Positions 1 to 7,477 of a stretch of DNA of 19,895 nt are shown in pieces (position 1 is the stretch's first letter; each line of letters begins with the position of its first letter). The position numbers and the translations under genes are program-made. Source of the stretch: Amoebophilaceae bacterium (GTDB lineage: Bacteria > Bacteroidota > Bacteroidia > Cytophagales > Amoebophilaceae); NCBI GenBank assembly GCA_023257955.1, contig JALRAY010000017.1, forward strand, positions 1 through 19,895, in the 5' to 3' direction. The notes beneath the pieces were generated by a model. It searched no databases. It was not told where the DNA came from and saw nothing but the letters and a program-made list of their open reading frames with translations.

Positions 1-117
1 ATTCATCTTTTAGCATTAGTCTTATCATTGCAAATACAGTTTAAAAGTTAGGTTAAAATCACAATTTTAGTCATTTTAATCTATATAGCAATGATTTTAT
101 TCAAATGTAAACAGCTC

Positions 118-246
118 CTAACTTTGATAGCAAACAATTCTCCAGCACCCCAAAGAATTATGACATCTGTAACACAAGTTGTAGCAAGAGTACTCTTTCA
201 AGTAGCTATATGTTATGCCAATGTCATGTATACATGGATACCTTAA
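118..246 (+). pseudogene. Decayed fragment of an Rpn/YhgA-like transposase gene
   Basis: Bases 119-129 and 156-171 are identical to bases 1057-1067 and 1094-1109 of the intact Rpn-family gene just downstream, and the segment between them aligns without a net gap but with many changes. In the matching reading frame the fragment reads LTLIANNSPAPQRIMTSV, against LTLITANQQEIQKIMTSV in the intact protein. After about base 190 the similarity fades, and the frame stops at 244-246. Nothing before base 118 looks like the rest of such a gene, so this is a small relic of a second copy and not a functional ORF. The remaining gene-free sequence up to base 344 holds only a short ATACC/GGTAT dyad (238-253). 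Confidence 0.6.
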
Positions 247-344
247 GTGGTATGAAAAGACTTTCTCTCAACCATTTAAAGTCAGTTATACGAGAAAGGG
301 TATAGTATTAAGGAGCCCCAATAGTACCCGTATCATAAGCAACT

Positions 345-1292
345 ATGACCCAACATGTGCCGGCTGTTACAACGCCACATAATAATTTCTTCTTTCAGGT
401 GCTTTCCAGAAAAGAAAAAGCAACAGCTTTCTTTCAGCGGTATCTTCCTGAAAATATTGCTTCAATGGCTGATATGGCCCACATGACCTTAGTGGAAAGC
501 CAACATATGAGTACATTAGGGGTTAGCTTATACAACGATATCCTATATAGATGTCCTTTGACCAATGAGCAAGCAGGGTACTTCTTTGCAGTTTGTGAAC
601 ACCAATCTACTCCTGATAAACAGATGCCACTGCGCTTACTAAAGTATAATACAGCTGTGATAGAAGCGCATTTCAAGCAAAGGCACAAGACATTTCCTAT
701 CGTAGTAAATACCGTCCTCTATACCGGGAAACAGCCTTGTAAATATTCCACTGCCTTTGATGATTGCTATGCACATCCAGCACTCGGTGCGCAATACTTG
801 CATCTAGCGCCTTTTACACTGATTCAACTACCTAAAAATCACAATGACATTATCTATCAAGACCAGACGTTAGGACTTTACTTCGCAGCTTTTAGGAGCT
901 GTAGAGATAATGATCCTTATGCAGGCTTTGCCAAATTCATGGAACATGACTGGTTCCCGGAATATTTTAACAACCTCCCTTTTGAGGAAAAAGAGATCAT
1001 CGCCAGGTATATAGGCTGGTGTGTTAACAAGGAACAATATGATTTAGAAAAAGTATTAACTTTGATAACAGCAAATCAACAAGAAATCCAAAAAATTATG
1101 ACATCTGTAGCACAACAATATGTAGAACAGGGTGTAGCCCAGGGAATACAACTAGGTAGGGAAGAAGGGAGACTAGCAGGTAAGCAAGAGGGGCTCTTGT
1201 ATACCGCTAAGAACATGCTAGCAAACGATATAGATATAACATTCATAAGGCATATGACGGGATTATCGATCCAAGACATCAAAGCGCTATAA
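345..1292 (+). CDS. Rpn family recombination-promoting nuclease / putative transposase (PD-(D/E)XK, YhgA-like)
   Basis: The 315-residue product has the layout of Rpn/Transposase_31 proteins. An N-terminal PHNNFFFQVLSRKEKA segment corresponds to the usual PHDxxF...A start. The nuclease core follows, with Asp65 (YNDILY) and the Glu85-x-Gln87 signature in CEHQS, then the RLLKYNT helix. The C-terminal tail is the Gly/Glu-rich GVAQGIQLGREEGRLAGKQEG and a small helical end typical of the family. Known members are metal-dependent DNA endonucleases that promote RecA-independent recombination and often multiply in host-associated genomes. The length is normal and the catalytic positions are present, so it looks intact. 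It stands alone; rpmF begins 110 bp later. A decayed fragment of a sister copy lies directly upstream. The start is the first ATG that gives the full N-terminal motif. The family call is firm; the activity is inferred. Confidence 0.88.
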   Translation: MTQHVPAVTTPHNNFFFQVLSRKEKATAFFQRYLPENIASMADMAHMTLVESQHMSTLGVSLYNDILYRCPLTNEQAGYFFAVCEHQSTPDKQMPLRLLKYNTAVIEAHFKQRHKTFPIVVNTVLYTGKQPCKYSTAFDDCYAHPALGAQYLHLAPFTLIQLPKNHNDIIYQDQTLGLYFAAFRSCRDNDPYAGFAKFMEHDWFPEYFNNLPFEEKEIIARYIGWCVNKEQYDLEKVLTLITANQQEIQKIMTSVAQQYVEQGVAQGIQLGREEGRLAGKQEGLLYTAKNMLANDIDITFIRHMTGLSIQDIKAL

Positions 1293-1402
1293 AGCATCTT
1301 GGGAATGAAGCAACCATATTTCGTATGCATAATACTCGCATCTACAATCCTCAAGCAAGAAAAAAGAACAACAAAAGAATATTAGAATAAATACAATTAA
1401 TT

Positions 1403-1591
1403 ATGGCACATCCAAAAAGAAGACAGTCATCTAGCAGAAGCGCGAAGAGAAGAACGCATGATAAATTATCTGCCCCGCACTTTGTAACATGTCCTACTAC
1501 AGGTCAGTTACACTTGCCTCATAGGGCTTTCTGGCATGAAGGCAACTTATATTACAAAGGCAATGTAGTAATAGCAAGTAAAAGCAACTAA
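1403..1591 (+). CDS. rpmF: 50S ribosomal protein L32
   Basis: The 62-residue product begins MAHPKRRQSSSRSAKRRTHD, the standard L32 N-terminus that threads into the large ribosomal subunit. It continues with the Bacteroidota form of the C-terminal part (TCPTTGQLHLPHRAFW, then YYKGNVVI). Only one cysteine of the classical CxxC zinc ribbon remains, which is usual in Bacteroidota L32. The upstream spacer (1293-1402) is AT-rich with no clear promoter. Its stop codon TAA (1589-1591) interlocks with the stop codon of accA on the other strand. rpmF here lacks its frequent partners (the DUF177 gene, plsX or fabH) on the left, where an Rpn gene sits instead. Confidence 0.96.
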   Translation: MAHPKRRQSSSRSAKRRTHDKLSAPHFVTCPTTGQLHLPHRAFWHEGNLYYKGNVVIASKSN

Positions 1592-2547
1592 TTGGCTTCT
1601 TGCTGCATTACCCCCATCTGACAAAATTTTGCTATCCTGTTTTCCAGCCTTTGGTGAGGAGGTATTGCTTGCAATGCGTGAATGTATTGCAAGAGAACCT
1701 GCTTAAGTGTTGCAGCAGCTTCTTTGTGATTTCGGTGCGCACCTCCCAAGGGCTCTGTAATAATCTCATCCACAAGACCCAATTGGTCCATATCTGTGGC
1801 TGTGAGCTTTAATATCGCAGCAGCTTTTTCTTTATAGTCCCAGCTTTTCCATAGTATAGAAGAACAAGACTCTGGAGAGATTACGGAATACCAAGTATGC
1901 TCTAGCATCAATATTTTATCACCCACAGCTAAGCCTAGCGCGCCGCCAGAGGCGCCTTCCCCAATGATGGTACAGATGATTGGTACCTGGATATCAAACA
2001 TGGATTGTATGTTGCTGGCAATGGCTTCGGCTTGTCCATGCTCTTCTGCTTCTATGCCTAAATTAGCTCCTGGGGTATCTATAAAGGTGATGATAGGCTT
2101 GTTGAATTTATTGGCTAGCTGCATTAAACGCAATGCCTTTCTATATCCTTCTGGATTAGCCATGCCAAAGTTACGGGCTTGTCGTTCTTTAGCATTTCTT
2201 CCTTTTTGATGACCAATCAGCATAACTGTTTGGTCGGATAGCTTTGCAAATCCCCCTACTATAGCTGTATCATCTTTCCCTGTACGATCCCCATGCAAGG
2301 GGATAAATTCATCGGCCATGTAATTGATATAGTCCAAGGTATAGGGTCTATCCGGATGTCTTGCAAGCTGCACTTTTTGCCACGGCGTAAGATTGTTAAA
2401 GGTTTCCGCTTGTAAATTTTTAATCTTGGTTTCTAGCTTTTGGATCGCCTGCATGACCCATCCTTCTTGCTTTTGTAAAGCTTTTTCTTTCATACTGGCT
2501 AGCTTTTCTTCTAACAACGCTATTGGTTTTTCAAATTCTAAGAGCAT
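1588..2547 (-). CDS. accA: Acetyl-CoA carboxylase carboxyltransferase subunit alpha
   Basis: The 319-residue protein is full length for AccA. With AccD it forms the carboxyltransferase that moves CO2 from carboxybiotin to acetyl-CoA, giving malonyl-CoA for fatty acid synthesis in the cytoplasm. The N-terminus MLLEFEKPIALLEEKLASM and the helical region up to WQKVQLARHPDRPYTLDYI are diagnostic. The crotonase-fold core carries PLHGDRTGKDD, IGHQKGRN, PEGYRKALRLM, FIDTPGANLGIEAEEHGQ and GEGASGGALGL, the last forming the CoA/oxyanion region. No accB, accC or accD is in the window. It lies downstream of the SAP-domain and Ig-like genes on the same strand, with a 177-bp gap containing a hairpin, so it may have its own promoter. 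Its stop TAG (1588-1590) overlaps the rpmF stop. Confidence 0.97.
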   Translation of the reverse strand: MLLEFEKPIALLEEKLASMKEKALQKQEGWVMQAIQKLETKIKNLQAETFNNLTPWQKVQLARHPDRPYTLDYINYMADEFIPLHGDRTGKDDTAIVGGFAKLSDQTVMLIGHQKGRNAKERQARNFGMANPEGYRKALRLMQLANKFNKPIITFIDTPGANLGIEAEEHGQAEAIASNIQSMFDIQVPIICTIIGEGASGGALGLAVGDKILMLEHTWYSVISPESCSSILWKSWDYKEKAAAILKLTATDMDQLGLVDEIITEPLGGAHRNHKEAAATLKQVLLQYIHALQAIPPHQRLENRIAKFCQMGVMQQEAN

Positions 2548-2655
2548 ATTTTAGTAGTTTTTGGTGTGATGAATAAAGAATCTTAACGATAGGTAAGCAA
2601 AGCACGTGTGCTGCTATCTATCTTATTATCATTTTGGGTATAAAGATAAGGATCA

Positions 2656-2680
2656 TGAGCATATGTGAAGAACATGCTCA
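2656..2680 (-). terminator. Hairpin downstream of the SAP-domain gene, possible terminator
   Basis: TGAGCAT (2656-2662) pairs perfectly with ATGCTCA (2674-2680) across an 11-nt loop, 45 bp past the stop of the SAP/DUF6434 gene. On the minus strand it is followed by a moderately T-rich stretch but no continuous T-tract. A terminator role between this gene and accA is therefore plausible but not secure. Confidence 0.35.
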
Positions 2681-2724
2681 AGGGGCGAAGCAAGCTCGTA
2701 GCAATATTCATGAACCTATTTGCT

Positions 2725-3324
2725 TTAGGTAGATTCCTTCTGTGATAGTTGTTTCCATGCAGCATAGGTAGGGGGGCCAGCCACAGAGCGAACGAATTGC
2801 CAAGCTGCTACGCATTGCTGGCGTGTTGGGGTAGGTTCGTGCAAAAAGTAGTCACGCTGAAACTGATTATACTCAAATTGCTTATCAATAGCCTGCTTAG
2901 GCGTACGCTTCTTTTCTTCCTCTGCTGCTAGATACCCTGCTACCAACTCCCCGTACGTGAGGTGAGGATGGGTGCCCGTGCTAAACTTCCGCAAGTACGC
3001 GTTAAACCGAAAGTGGGGGCCAATTTCCTGTATAAAAAACGCTCGCGTAGCTGCATCATTGTTATAGTTTACAACATGCGTATCACGGGTAATGCCTAGA
3101 TCACTATCCTTCTTCTTGGCAGCAGGCTGCCTTTTTGTTTCCCTGCTATCGCTTTTCTTCCCCGTTTCTAAGAATGTTGAAATCCGTTGTATCAAATCAG
3201 CTTTGATGCCTTGGAGTGCTAAGCCCGAGCGCTTGCACAATATATGCAGTTCTTTGACATCCCAATAGTACGGCTGAAAGTCCTCCAAAGTAGCTACTTC
3301 ATATACAGATGGTTTCAATTTCAT
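2725..3324 (-). CDS. SAP domain / DUF6434-like protein
   Basis: The 199-residue protein has no signal peptide or membrane segment and is probably cytoplasmic. Residues about 22-54 (DVKELHILCKRSGL followed by GIKADLIQRISTFL) form a SAP helix-extended-helix motif, a small nucleic-acid-binding fold. A basic Lys/Arg-rich linker covers residues 55-73. The rest resembles the DUF6434 region found after SAP domains in other bacteria: ITRDTHVVNYNND, then FFIQEIGPHFRFNAYLRKF, and QFEYNQFQRDYF followed by a Trp/Pro-rich tail. The function of DUF6434 is unknown to me; DNA or RNA binding is suggested only by the SAP part and the basic linker. It lies 66 bp after the Ig-like gene on the same strand, but the two share no obvious theme. 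Domain assignment is by recognition, without a profile search. Confidence 0.75.
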   Translation of the reverse strand: MKLKPSVYEVATLEDFQPYYWDVKELHILCKRSGLALQGIKADLIQRISTFLETGKKSDSRETKRQPAAKKKDSDLGITRDTHVVNYNNDAATRAFFIQEIGPHFRFNAYLRKFSTGTHPHLTYGELVAGYLAAEEEKKRTPKQAIDKQFEYNQFQRDYFLHEPTPTRQQCVAAWQFVRSVAGPPTYAAWKQLSQKEST

Positions 3325-3390
3325 AATGTATGTGTCATAATAAGCTGTATGTTTTTCCGCTAACTAGCTGCTATGTATATAGTCTCCCGC

Positions 3391-5145
3391 CTACAGATTA
3401 AAGTCTATATCCTCAAAATCCCAATTGGCTATTAACTGCAGGGGAGCAGGGTAAAAAATAACGGGATTGGGAGGGGTAAAGGTGTTGATATCTCCATAAA
3501 ACCACTTGCCTGATGCGGAGGTGACTAAAATCCTGATATGATATGTGCCCGGTAAGAGCTCCGTGAAGGCATACGATGTTTCATTCTTTCTCTCAGCTAT
3601 CACATTGTATGTATCATCCAACAATTGTATGATGAATCCGGGTGCGTATTTGACGAAAACAGTCCCTGATATGCTGCTAGCTTCCGCTAAGTTTTGAAAT
3701 TTATAAGTGAGGGTCTTGGCTTTATTGGATTCCTTGTCTACAGAAATAAAAGCACCTGCATCAACTTCCAGCGTAATACTGGCATCTTTCTCTGTAGGTA
3801 TCCCGGCGATGTCTTTAGTGATGGTTACTACATTGTTTTGCAGGCTTACATCCGCTTGAGTGATATGTAGAGTTGCTGCGGCTGTCGTTTTGAGCGTAAG
3901 CTTATCTGTGCGTACTTGTTTAATAGGTTGGTTAAATGTGAACGTAGTGTGAAATCTTTCGGGATGTATGGGGGCATTGTCTTTCGGATGAATGGTGTAT
4001 GTAAGCGATTCTATAGCTGTTTTATTGTTTTTAAACACCAAATCAATGTCTTCTTGAATGGTATTTCCTACTTCATCCTCTGCTTCCAAGGTTGCTGCTA
4101 ACCTATCATCATCTAAGAGGCCGAAAGTATTATACACACGTATGGTGGTATTGTTATCCACAAGCTGGCTATATAAAGTAGTTGCTTTGCGCCTTTTTAA
4201 TCCTTTCGTTATATACTTGAATGCAAGCTGATAACGTTTGATAGGTTTGCTGAAGGTGATTTCACAATAAGGTCCATGAGGTCTATGGCTTTGTACTTGT
4301 AGTTTACTGTTATCGGCCTTCAGTATTTTTATAACCATATCTTCTATAGGCTGTGTCAACGCTATAGGTTTCGCTACAAAGCCATACATTTCTTGACTCG
4401 GATCTATCGTTAGTTTCTCTTCGTTGCTCTTGCCGGCGCATATTCTATAGTTTCCTTCTTTGATGTGTTCTAGTACAAAGGTTCCATCTTCTTGTGATTC
4501 TGTAAAGTAATCGGGGTTCGTATTCAGGATATGAACAGCGCCTTTTTCCTTATCCTCTCCGCTTTCTGAGGCGCCTTCCGCTTCTTCCAGTTTGTACAGT
4601 GTTACCAATGTGCCTCCTACAGGTCTATTTGTCATTAGTTCTTGCACTTTCCCCTTGATATGCATGTCATCCAACTGAGGCCCTGTGCTAAAAGTGAGGA
4701 TAGTATTTTCCGCAGGTGTTGATTCATAGGTATCGCAAATAGCGCCTTTCTTAAAGTTGAAAGTGTAAGTAGTGTTTTCTTCCAGCGGAACGTCTAGTTT
4801 CAGCTCCAATTCATTCTTGCGGACTTTACATGTGTAGCTCATACGATCTTCCAGGGGAGGTAATTTGGGGGTGATGATGAGTCGGTTATAGATATCCTGG
4901 ACTTCTATTTCTTTATCGAAGGTTAATCGTATAACAGGGTTGCGTTTGTCGTTCTTGAAATTATTTAGGCTTTCGTGCACAGGGGATGTCGATACTAATT
5001 GCGGCGGCGTAGTGTCTTTGGGACCTCCTTCCAAGGGCCGTATGGATGCGCATGTGCTTGTAAAAAAAATGATGTAAAGGAGAACAATGCTTAGTAATAT
5101 ATCGTTTGTGACTTTATATAACTGCGATGTGGTGACTAATTTCAT
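3391..5145 (-). CDS. Ig-like (Big_5) domain protein, putative surface lipoprotein
   Basis: The 584-residue protein starts with a hydrophobic export segment (residues about 16-31) followed by Cys32 in FFTSTCASIRPLEGGPKD. The lipobox is weak (T-S-T before Cys), but CAxIRPLxGGPKDTTPP is the usual mature start of this Bacteroidota family. Residues about 45-160 form a Big_5-type Ig-like domain (DTTPPQLVSTSPVHES, LTFDKEIEVQD, TYTFNFKKGAI). A carboxypeptidase-regulatory-like beta segment follows (IKGKVQE ... GTLVTLYKLEEA), with a Glu/Gly-rich insert near residues 190-205. The rest is repeated beta-sandwich sequence ending NWDFEDIDFNL. It is probably anchored in the outer membrane; its role is unknown and I assign no symbol. 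The gene-free 231 bp upstream (5146-5376) show no RNA gene and no clear promoter match. Confidence 0.8.
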   Translation of the reverse strand: MKLVTTSQLYKVTNDILLSIVLLYIIFFTSTCASIRPLEGGPKDTTPPQLVSTSPVHESLNNFKNDKRNPVIRLTFDKEIEVQDIYNRLIITPKLPPLEDRMSYTCKVRKNELELKLDVPLEENTTYTFNFKKGAICDTYESTPAENTILTFSTGPQLDDMHIKGKVQELMTNRPVGGTLVTLYKLEEAEGASESGEDKEKGAVHILNTNPDYFTESQEDGTFVLEHIKEGNYRICAGKSNEEKLTIDPSQEMYGFVAKPIALTQPIEDMVIKILKADNSKLQVQSHRPHGPYCEITFSKPIKRYQLAFKYITKGLKRRKATTLYSQLVDNNTTIRVYNTFGLLDDDRLAATLEAEDEVGNTIQEDIDLVFKNNKTAIESLTYTIHPKDNAPIHPERFHTTFTFNQPIKQVRTDKLTLKTTAAATLHITQADVSLQNNVVTITKDIAGIPTEKDASITLEVDAGAFISVDKESNKAKTLTYKFQNLAEASSISGTVFVKYAPGFIIQLLDDTYNVIAERKNETSYAFTELLPGTYHIRILVTSASGKWFYGDINTFTPPNPVIFYPAPLQLIANWDFEDIDFNL

Positions 5146-5376
5146 AAAGTAGGATATGATGATAAAACTGTTACGTTTATACGGTTTGCGTGGGTGCTTT
5201 TACAAATATGCATAGCGCGAATCTACTCTTCGAGGCTTAAGATAGCGGCGCTTGAGGATCAACATCAACTTATGACCCTGCTAAGACAGAAATACTGTAA
5301 GCAATGAAAAGAAACGTGATTAATGATTTAAGATAAAATGTAACAGACATGAGCAGAGGAGTTAATTACCTCACCA

Positions 5377-6030
5377 TTAAACTACAATACCTATATCAAC
5401 CGTAATGATGTGTCCATAGCCGTACAATACAGGTAACTGCTGCGTCTCTTGTTGCGCTGCAAAAAATGTCCTTAAGCCTAATTGGTAACTAAGGCCTGCA
5501 AAAACACTAGTAGATAAGCTGAATTGATACTCTGCTCCAAACCCTAAAAGTACATTAAAGTTACATATGTTTAACTTGGTGATAAAAGGTTTTGGGCTCT
5601 TGGTATCAGCCACCCAGTTATTGACTTTAAAAGCACCTATTAACCCTGCAGTAGCATAACATCGCAGGTCCAGTGCTACCTCGCCTGTGTATAGCTTTAC
5701 TAAAACGGGGATTTGTAGGTATTGTATTTTATGTTGTTCATTAATCTGTTGCGCTTGTTTTGTTCCATTTTCAAACCCTATTTGCTGCGCAACAAATACC
5801 ATTCCGCTACACAAATAGTAATTATCCTTTATATTCCAGCCATATAACGCACCTACCTTGCCGCCAAAACCGACACTATTGGAAGTAAAACCCGCATTAT
5901 CCGGATCTGTATGCACATGACCAAAAGATATACCAGGCGAGATAAAGATACTTACCTGATCTTCAGCGAAGGAAATCATGTAATTGAAGGTTAATAACGA
6001 GCAAAGAAGTAATAAATGCTTTTTCTTCAT
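5377..6030 (-). CDS. Small outer-membrane beta-barrel protein (PorT/OMP_b-brl_2-like)
   Basis: The 217-residue protein has a clear signal peptide (KKKHLLLLCSLL ... SFA, cleavage near residue 22). About eight amphipathic beta-strands with glycine and aromatic girdles follow, for example ISPGISFGHV, VGFGGKVGALYGW, YYLCSGMVF, IQYLQIPVLVKLYTG and LLGFGAEYQFS. The YLQIPVLVKL strand is characteristic of the Bacteroidota outer-membrane barrel family that includes PorT. Whether it is the true T9SS protein PorT cannot be decided by eye; the family also includes many unrelated small barrels. It is transcribed away from gldB, from a 42-bp shared spacer, which makes an envelope or T9SS link attractive but unproven. 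The downstream gap to the Ig-like gene is 231 bp. Confidence 0.78.
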   Translation of the reverse strand: MKKKHLLLLCSLLTFNYMISFAEDQVSIFISPGISFGHVHTDPDNAGFTSNSVGFGGKVGALYGWNIKDNYYLCSGMVFVAQQIGFENGTKQAQQINEQHKIQYLQIPVLVKLYTGEVALDLRCYATAGLIGAFKVNNWVADTKSPKPFITKLNICNFNVLLGFGAEYQFSLSTSVFAGLSYQLGLRTFFAAQQETQQLPVLYGYGHIITVDIGIVV

Positions 6031-6041
6031 ATAATTTTAGA

Positions 6042-6049
6042 TAAATTTG
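6042..6049 (+). promoter_or_regulatory. Candidate Bacteroidota -7 promoter element for gldB
   Basis: TAAATTTG matches the Bacteroidota consensus TAnnTTTG exactly and lies 23 bp before the gldB start in the 42-bp divergent spacer. At the expected 19-nt distance upstream (6019-6022) there is only a T-rich CTTT, so the -33 TTTG element is imperfect. The site predicts a leader of roughly 15-20 nt. Confidence 0.45.
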
Positions 6050-6072
6050 TGTGATTATTAACTCAAAACAAC

Positions 6073-7083
6073 ATGAACACAAATATGCGAAAAATCTCCA
6101 TTCTTTGTATCATCTACGCCGTTACCGTAACTGTTTTCTACATCTCTAATCTACGGGAACGTGAGGCGCAACAAAAAGCTAGCCAACTTGTTATGGAACC
6201 TATTCATATAGAAAGGTTAGAAAAAAGTATCTTGGCTTGTCTCAACAAAGAGACGATAGCTGAGTTGTTGCAGAGCTATCCTTTACTCTTAAAGCAATTT
6301 TGGGGCATATATAATGACACCGATATTCAAATGATAGCCGATAAACTCTATACCTTGCATCAGCATGCGGCTATTCAAGAGCTACATCAAGACGTAGCGG
6401 ATACCTTCCAAGATTTATCTGCTTTAACAAAAGAACTGACACATGCCTTTGCTACTTTGAAGCGTTACTATCCTGACTTTACGCCTCCGCAAATTATAAC
6501 TATAGTGACGGGCATGGATGCTGATATCTATGTCAGCAAAGAATTGGTGGTAATTGGTTTAGATTGCTTTTTAGGAGATAATGCCAAATGGAGACCTCAA
6601 TTGCCCGCCTACATGCTCCATACCTATCAACCGAACTACATAGCTGCTAAAGTTATAGCCGCTGTATCTGATTACTTCACTACAGCTGACGGAGATGATA
6701 ATACCTTATTACATGATATGCTTTATCAAGGGAAGCGTTACTATTTCACAAAGATGCTCTTACCAAACCTGTCAGAAGCGATGCTTTTGGGTTACACGCC
6801 TACACAAATGGAAGATACTATTGAACATAAACGTATTGTATGGCAACACTTTATTGATCATGAGTTATTGTATACCTCTGATCATATGATAAAGAACAAG
6901 TACTTAGCTCCTCGGCCATTTACCGGAGAAATAGGCGAAGGATGTCCCGGCAACATTGGAGGTTGGCTTGGTTTTGAAATCATTAAAAAGTATATGAAGC
7001 GTAACTCCAAAGTCACGCTCTCCGAATTAATGAAAGACAAAGACACGCAAAATATATTTGTGAAAGCAAAATATAAGCCCTAA
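6073..7083 (+). CDS. gldB: Gliding motility protein GldB
   Basis: The 336-residue product matches GldB in length and in its conserved blocks: RYYPDF near residues 135-140, GLDCFLGDNAKW at 162-173, QGKRYYFTKMLLP, and the C-terminal GCPGNIGGWLGFEIIKKYM at 290-308 ending YKP. In Flavobacterium johnsoniae GldB is a lipoprotein needed for gliding and linked to type IX secretion. Here the N-terminus has a hydrophobic segment (residues 8-26) but no convincing lipobox: Cys12 follows Ser-Ile-Leu and sits inside the hydrophobic stretch. The protein may therefore be held by a signal anchor, or be acylated atypically. It is separated from gldKLMN by about 3.3 kb of unrelated genes. The start was chosen for the MNTNMRK basic n-region; Met5 (6085) is an alternative. 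Confidence 0.87.
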   Translation: MNTNMRKISILCIIYAVTVTVFYISNLREREAQQKASQLVMEPIHIERLEKSILACLNKETIAELLQSYPLLLKQFWGIYNDTDIQMIADKLYTLHQHAAIQELHQDVADTFQDLSALTKELTHAFATLKRYYPDFTPPQIITIVTGMDADIYVSKELVVIGLDCFLGDNAKWRPQLPAYMLHTYQPNYIAAKVIAAVSDYFTTADGDDNTLLHDMLYQGKRYYFTKMLLPNLSEAMLLGYTPTQMEDTIEHKRIVWQHFIDHELLYTSDHMIKNKYLAPRPFTGEIGEGCPGNIGGWLGFEIIKKYMKRNSKVTLSELMKDKDTQNIFVKAKYKP

Positions 7084-7095
7084 AGCCGCTAGTAC

Positions 7096-7123
7096 CTATC
7101 CATGCGTACGCAAGTATGGGTAG
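7096..7123 (+). terminator. Likely terminator hairpin after gldB
   Basis: CTATCCAT (7096-7103) pairs with ATGGGTAG (7116-7123) over eight positions with one G-T wobble. The loop contains the palindrome GCGTACGC. A T-containing tail (TAAAATTGTTTT) follows. The hairpin begins 13 bp after the gldB stop, which fits a weak Rho-independent terminator separating gldB from the cold-shock gene. Confidence 0.5.
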
Positions 7124-7196
7124 TAAAATTGTTTTAGGAGCATAGTTTACATAACTTGAGGTTACTTCATTCCATCAACTAGCAAGATGTAATCAT

Positions 7197-7406
7197 ATGA
7201 AAACAGGAATCATAAAATTTTTTGATACTACAAAAGGATACGGCTTTATCACCGCTGACTCCGGTAAGGACTATTTCTTCCATATTACTTACTTAAATGA
7301 GGATCTGAAATCCCTAGAAAATATAGAAGGCTTAGAGGTGACTTTTGATACTATGACTACATATCGCAGTGTAAATGCTACCAACATCAGTATACAACAT
7401 AGTTGA
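7197..7406 (+). CDS. Cold-shock domain protein
   Basis: The 69-residue protein is a single cold-shock domain. It begins MKTGIIKFFDTTKGYGFI, which contains the RNP1 motif KGYGFI, and continues with RNP2 as DYFFHI. These aromatic residues stack on single-stranded nucleic acid. Such proteins act as RNA chaperones or transcription antiterminators in the cytoplasm. The C-terminal half (GLEVTFDTMTTYRSVNATNI) is divergent and slightly longer in its loop than CspA but keeps the final strand. It sits 114 bp after gldB, beyond a likely terminator, and 36-72 bp before lptC. I cannot tell which csp paralogue it is. Confidence 0.9.
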   Translation: MKTGIIKFFDTTKGYGFITADSGKDYFFHITYLNEDLKSLENIEGLEVTFDTMTTYRSVNATNISIQHS

Positions 7407-7477
7407 GGCCTTAGCAGCGCTATGAAAGCAAGCGAACAAGCATGCAACTACACCAAACGTATTCCCCCTTACTTTCA

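Noticed and set aside
119..126. TAACTTTG as a -7 promoter element for the Rpn gene
   Set aside because: The same bases occur inside the coding region of the intact Rpn gene (1057-1064), so they are explained by homology of the decayed fragment. The -33 position is only TTTA and the leader would exceed 200 nt.
2583..2765. 60-codon minus-strand frame between accA and the SAP-domain gene
   Set aside because: It overlaps the 3' end of the SAP-domain gene, covers the hairpin region and shows no recognisable feature.
1588..5145. Ig-like protein, SAP protein and AccA as a functional operon
   Set aside because: They share a strand, but gaps of 66 and 177 bp, a hairpin in the second gap and unrelated roles give no good support for a functional unit.
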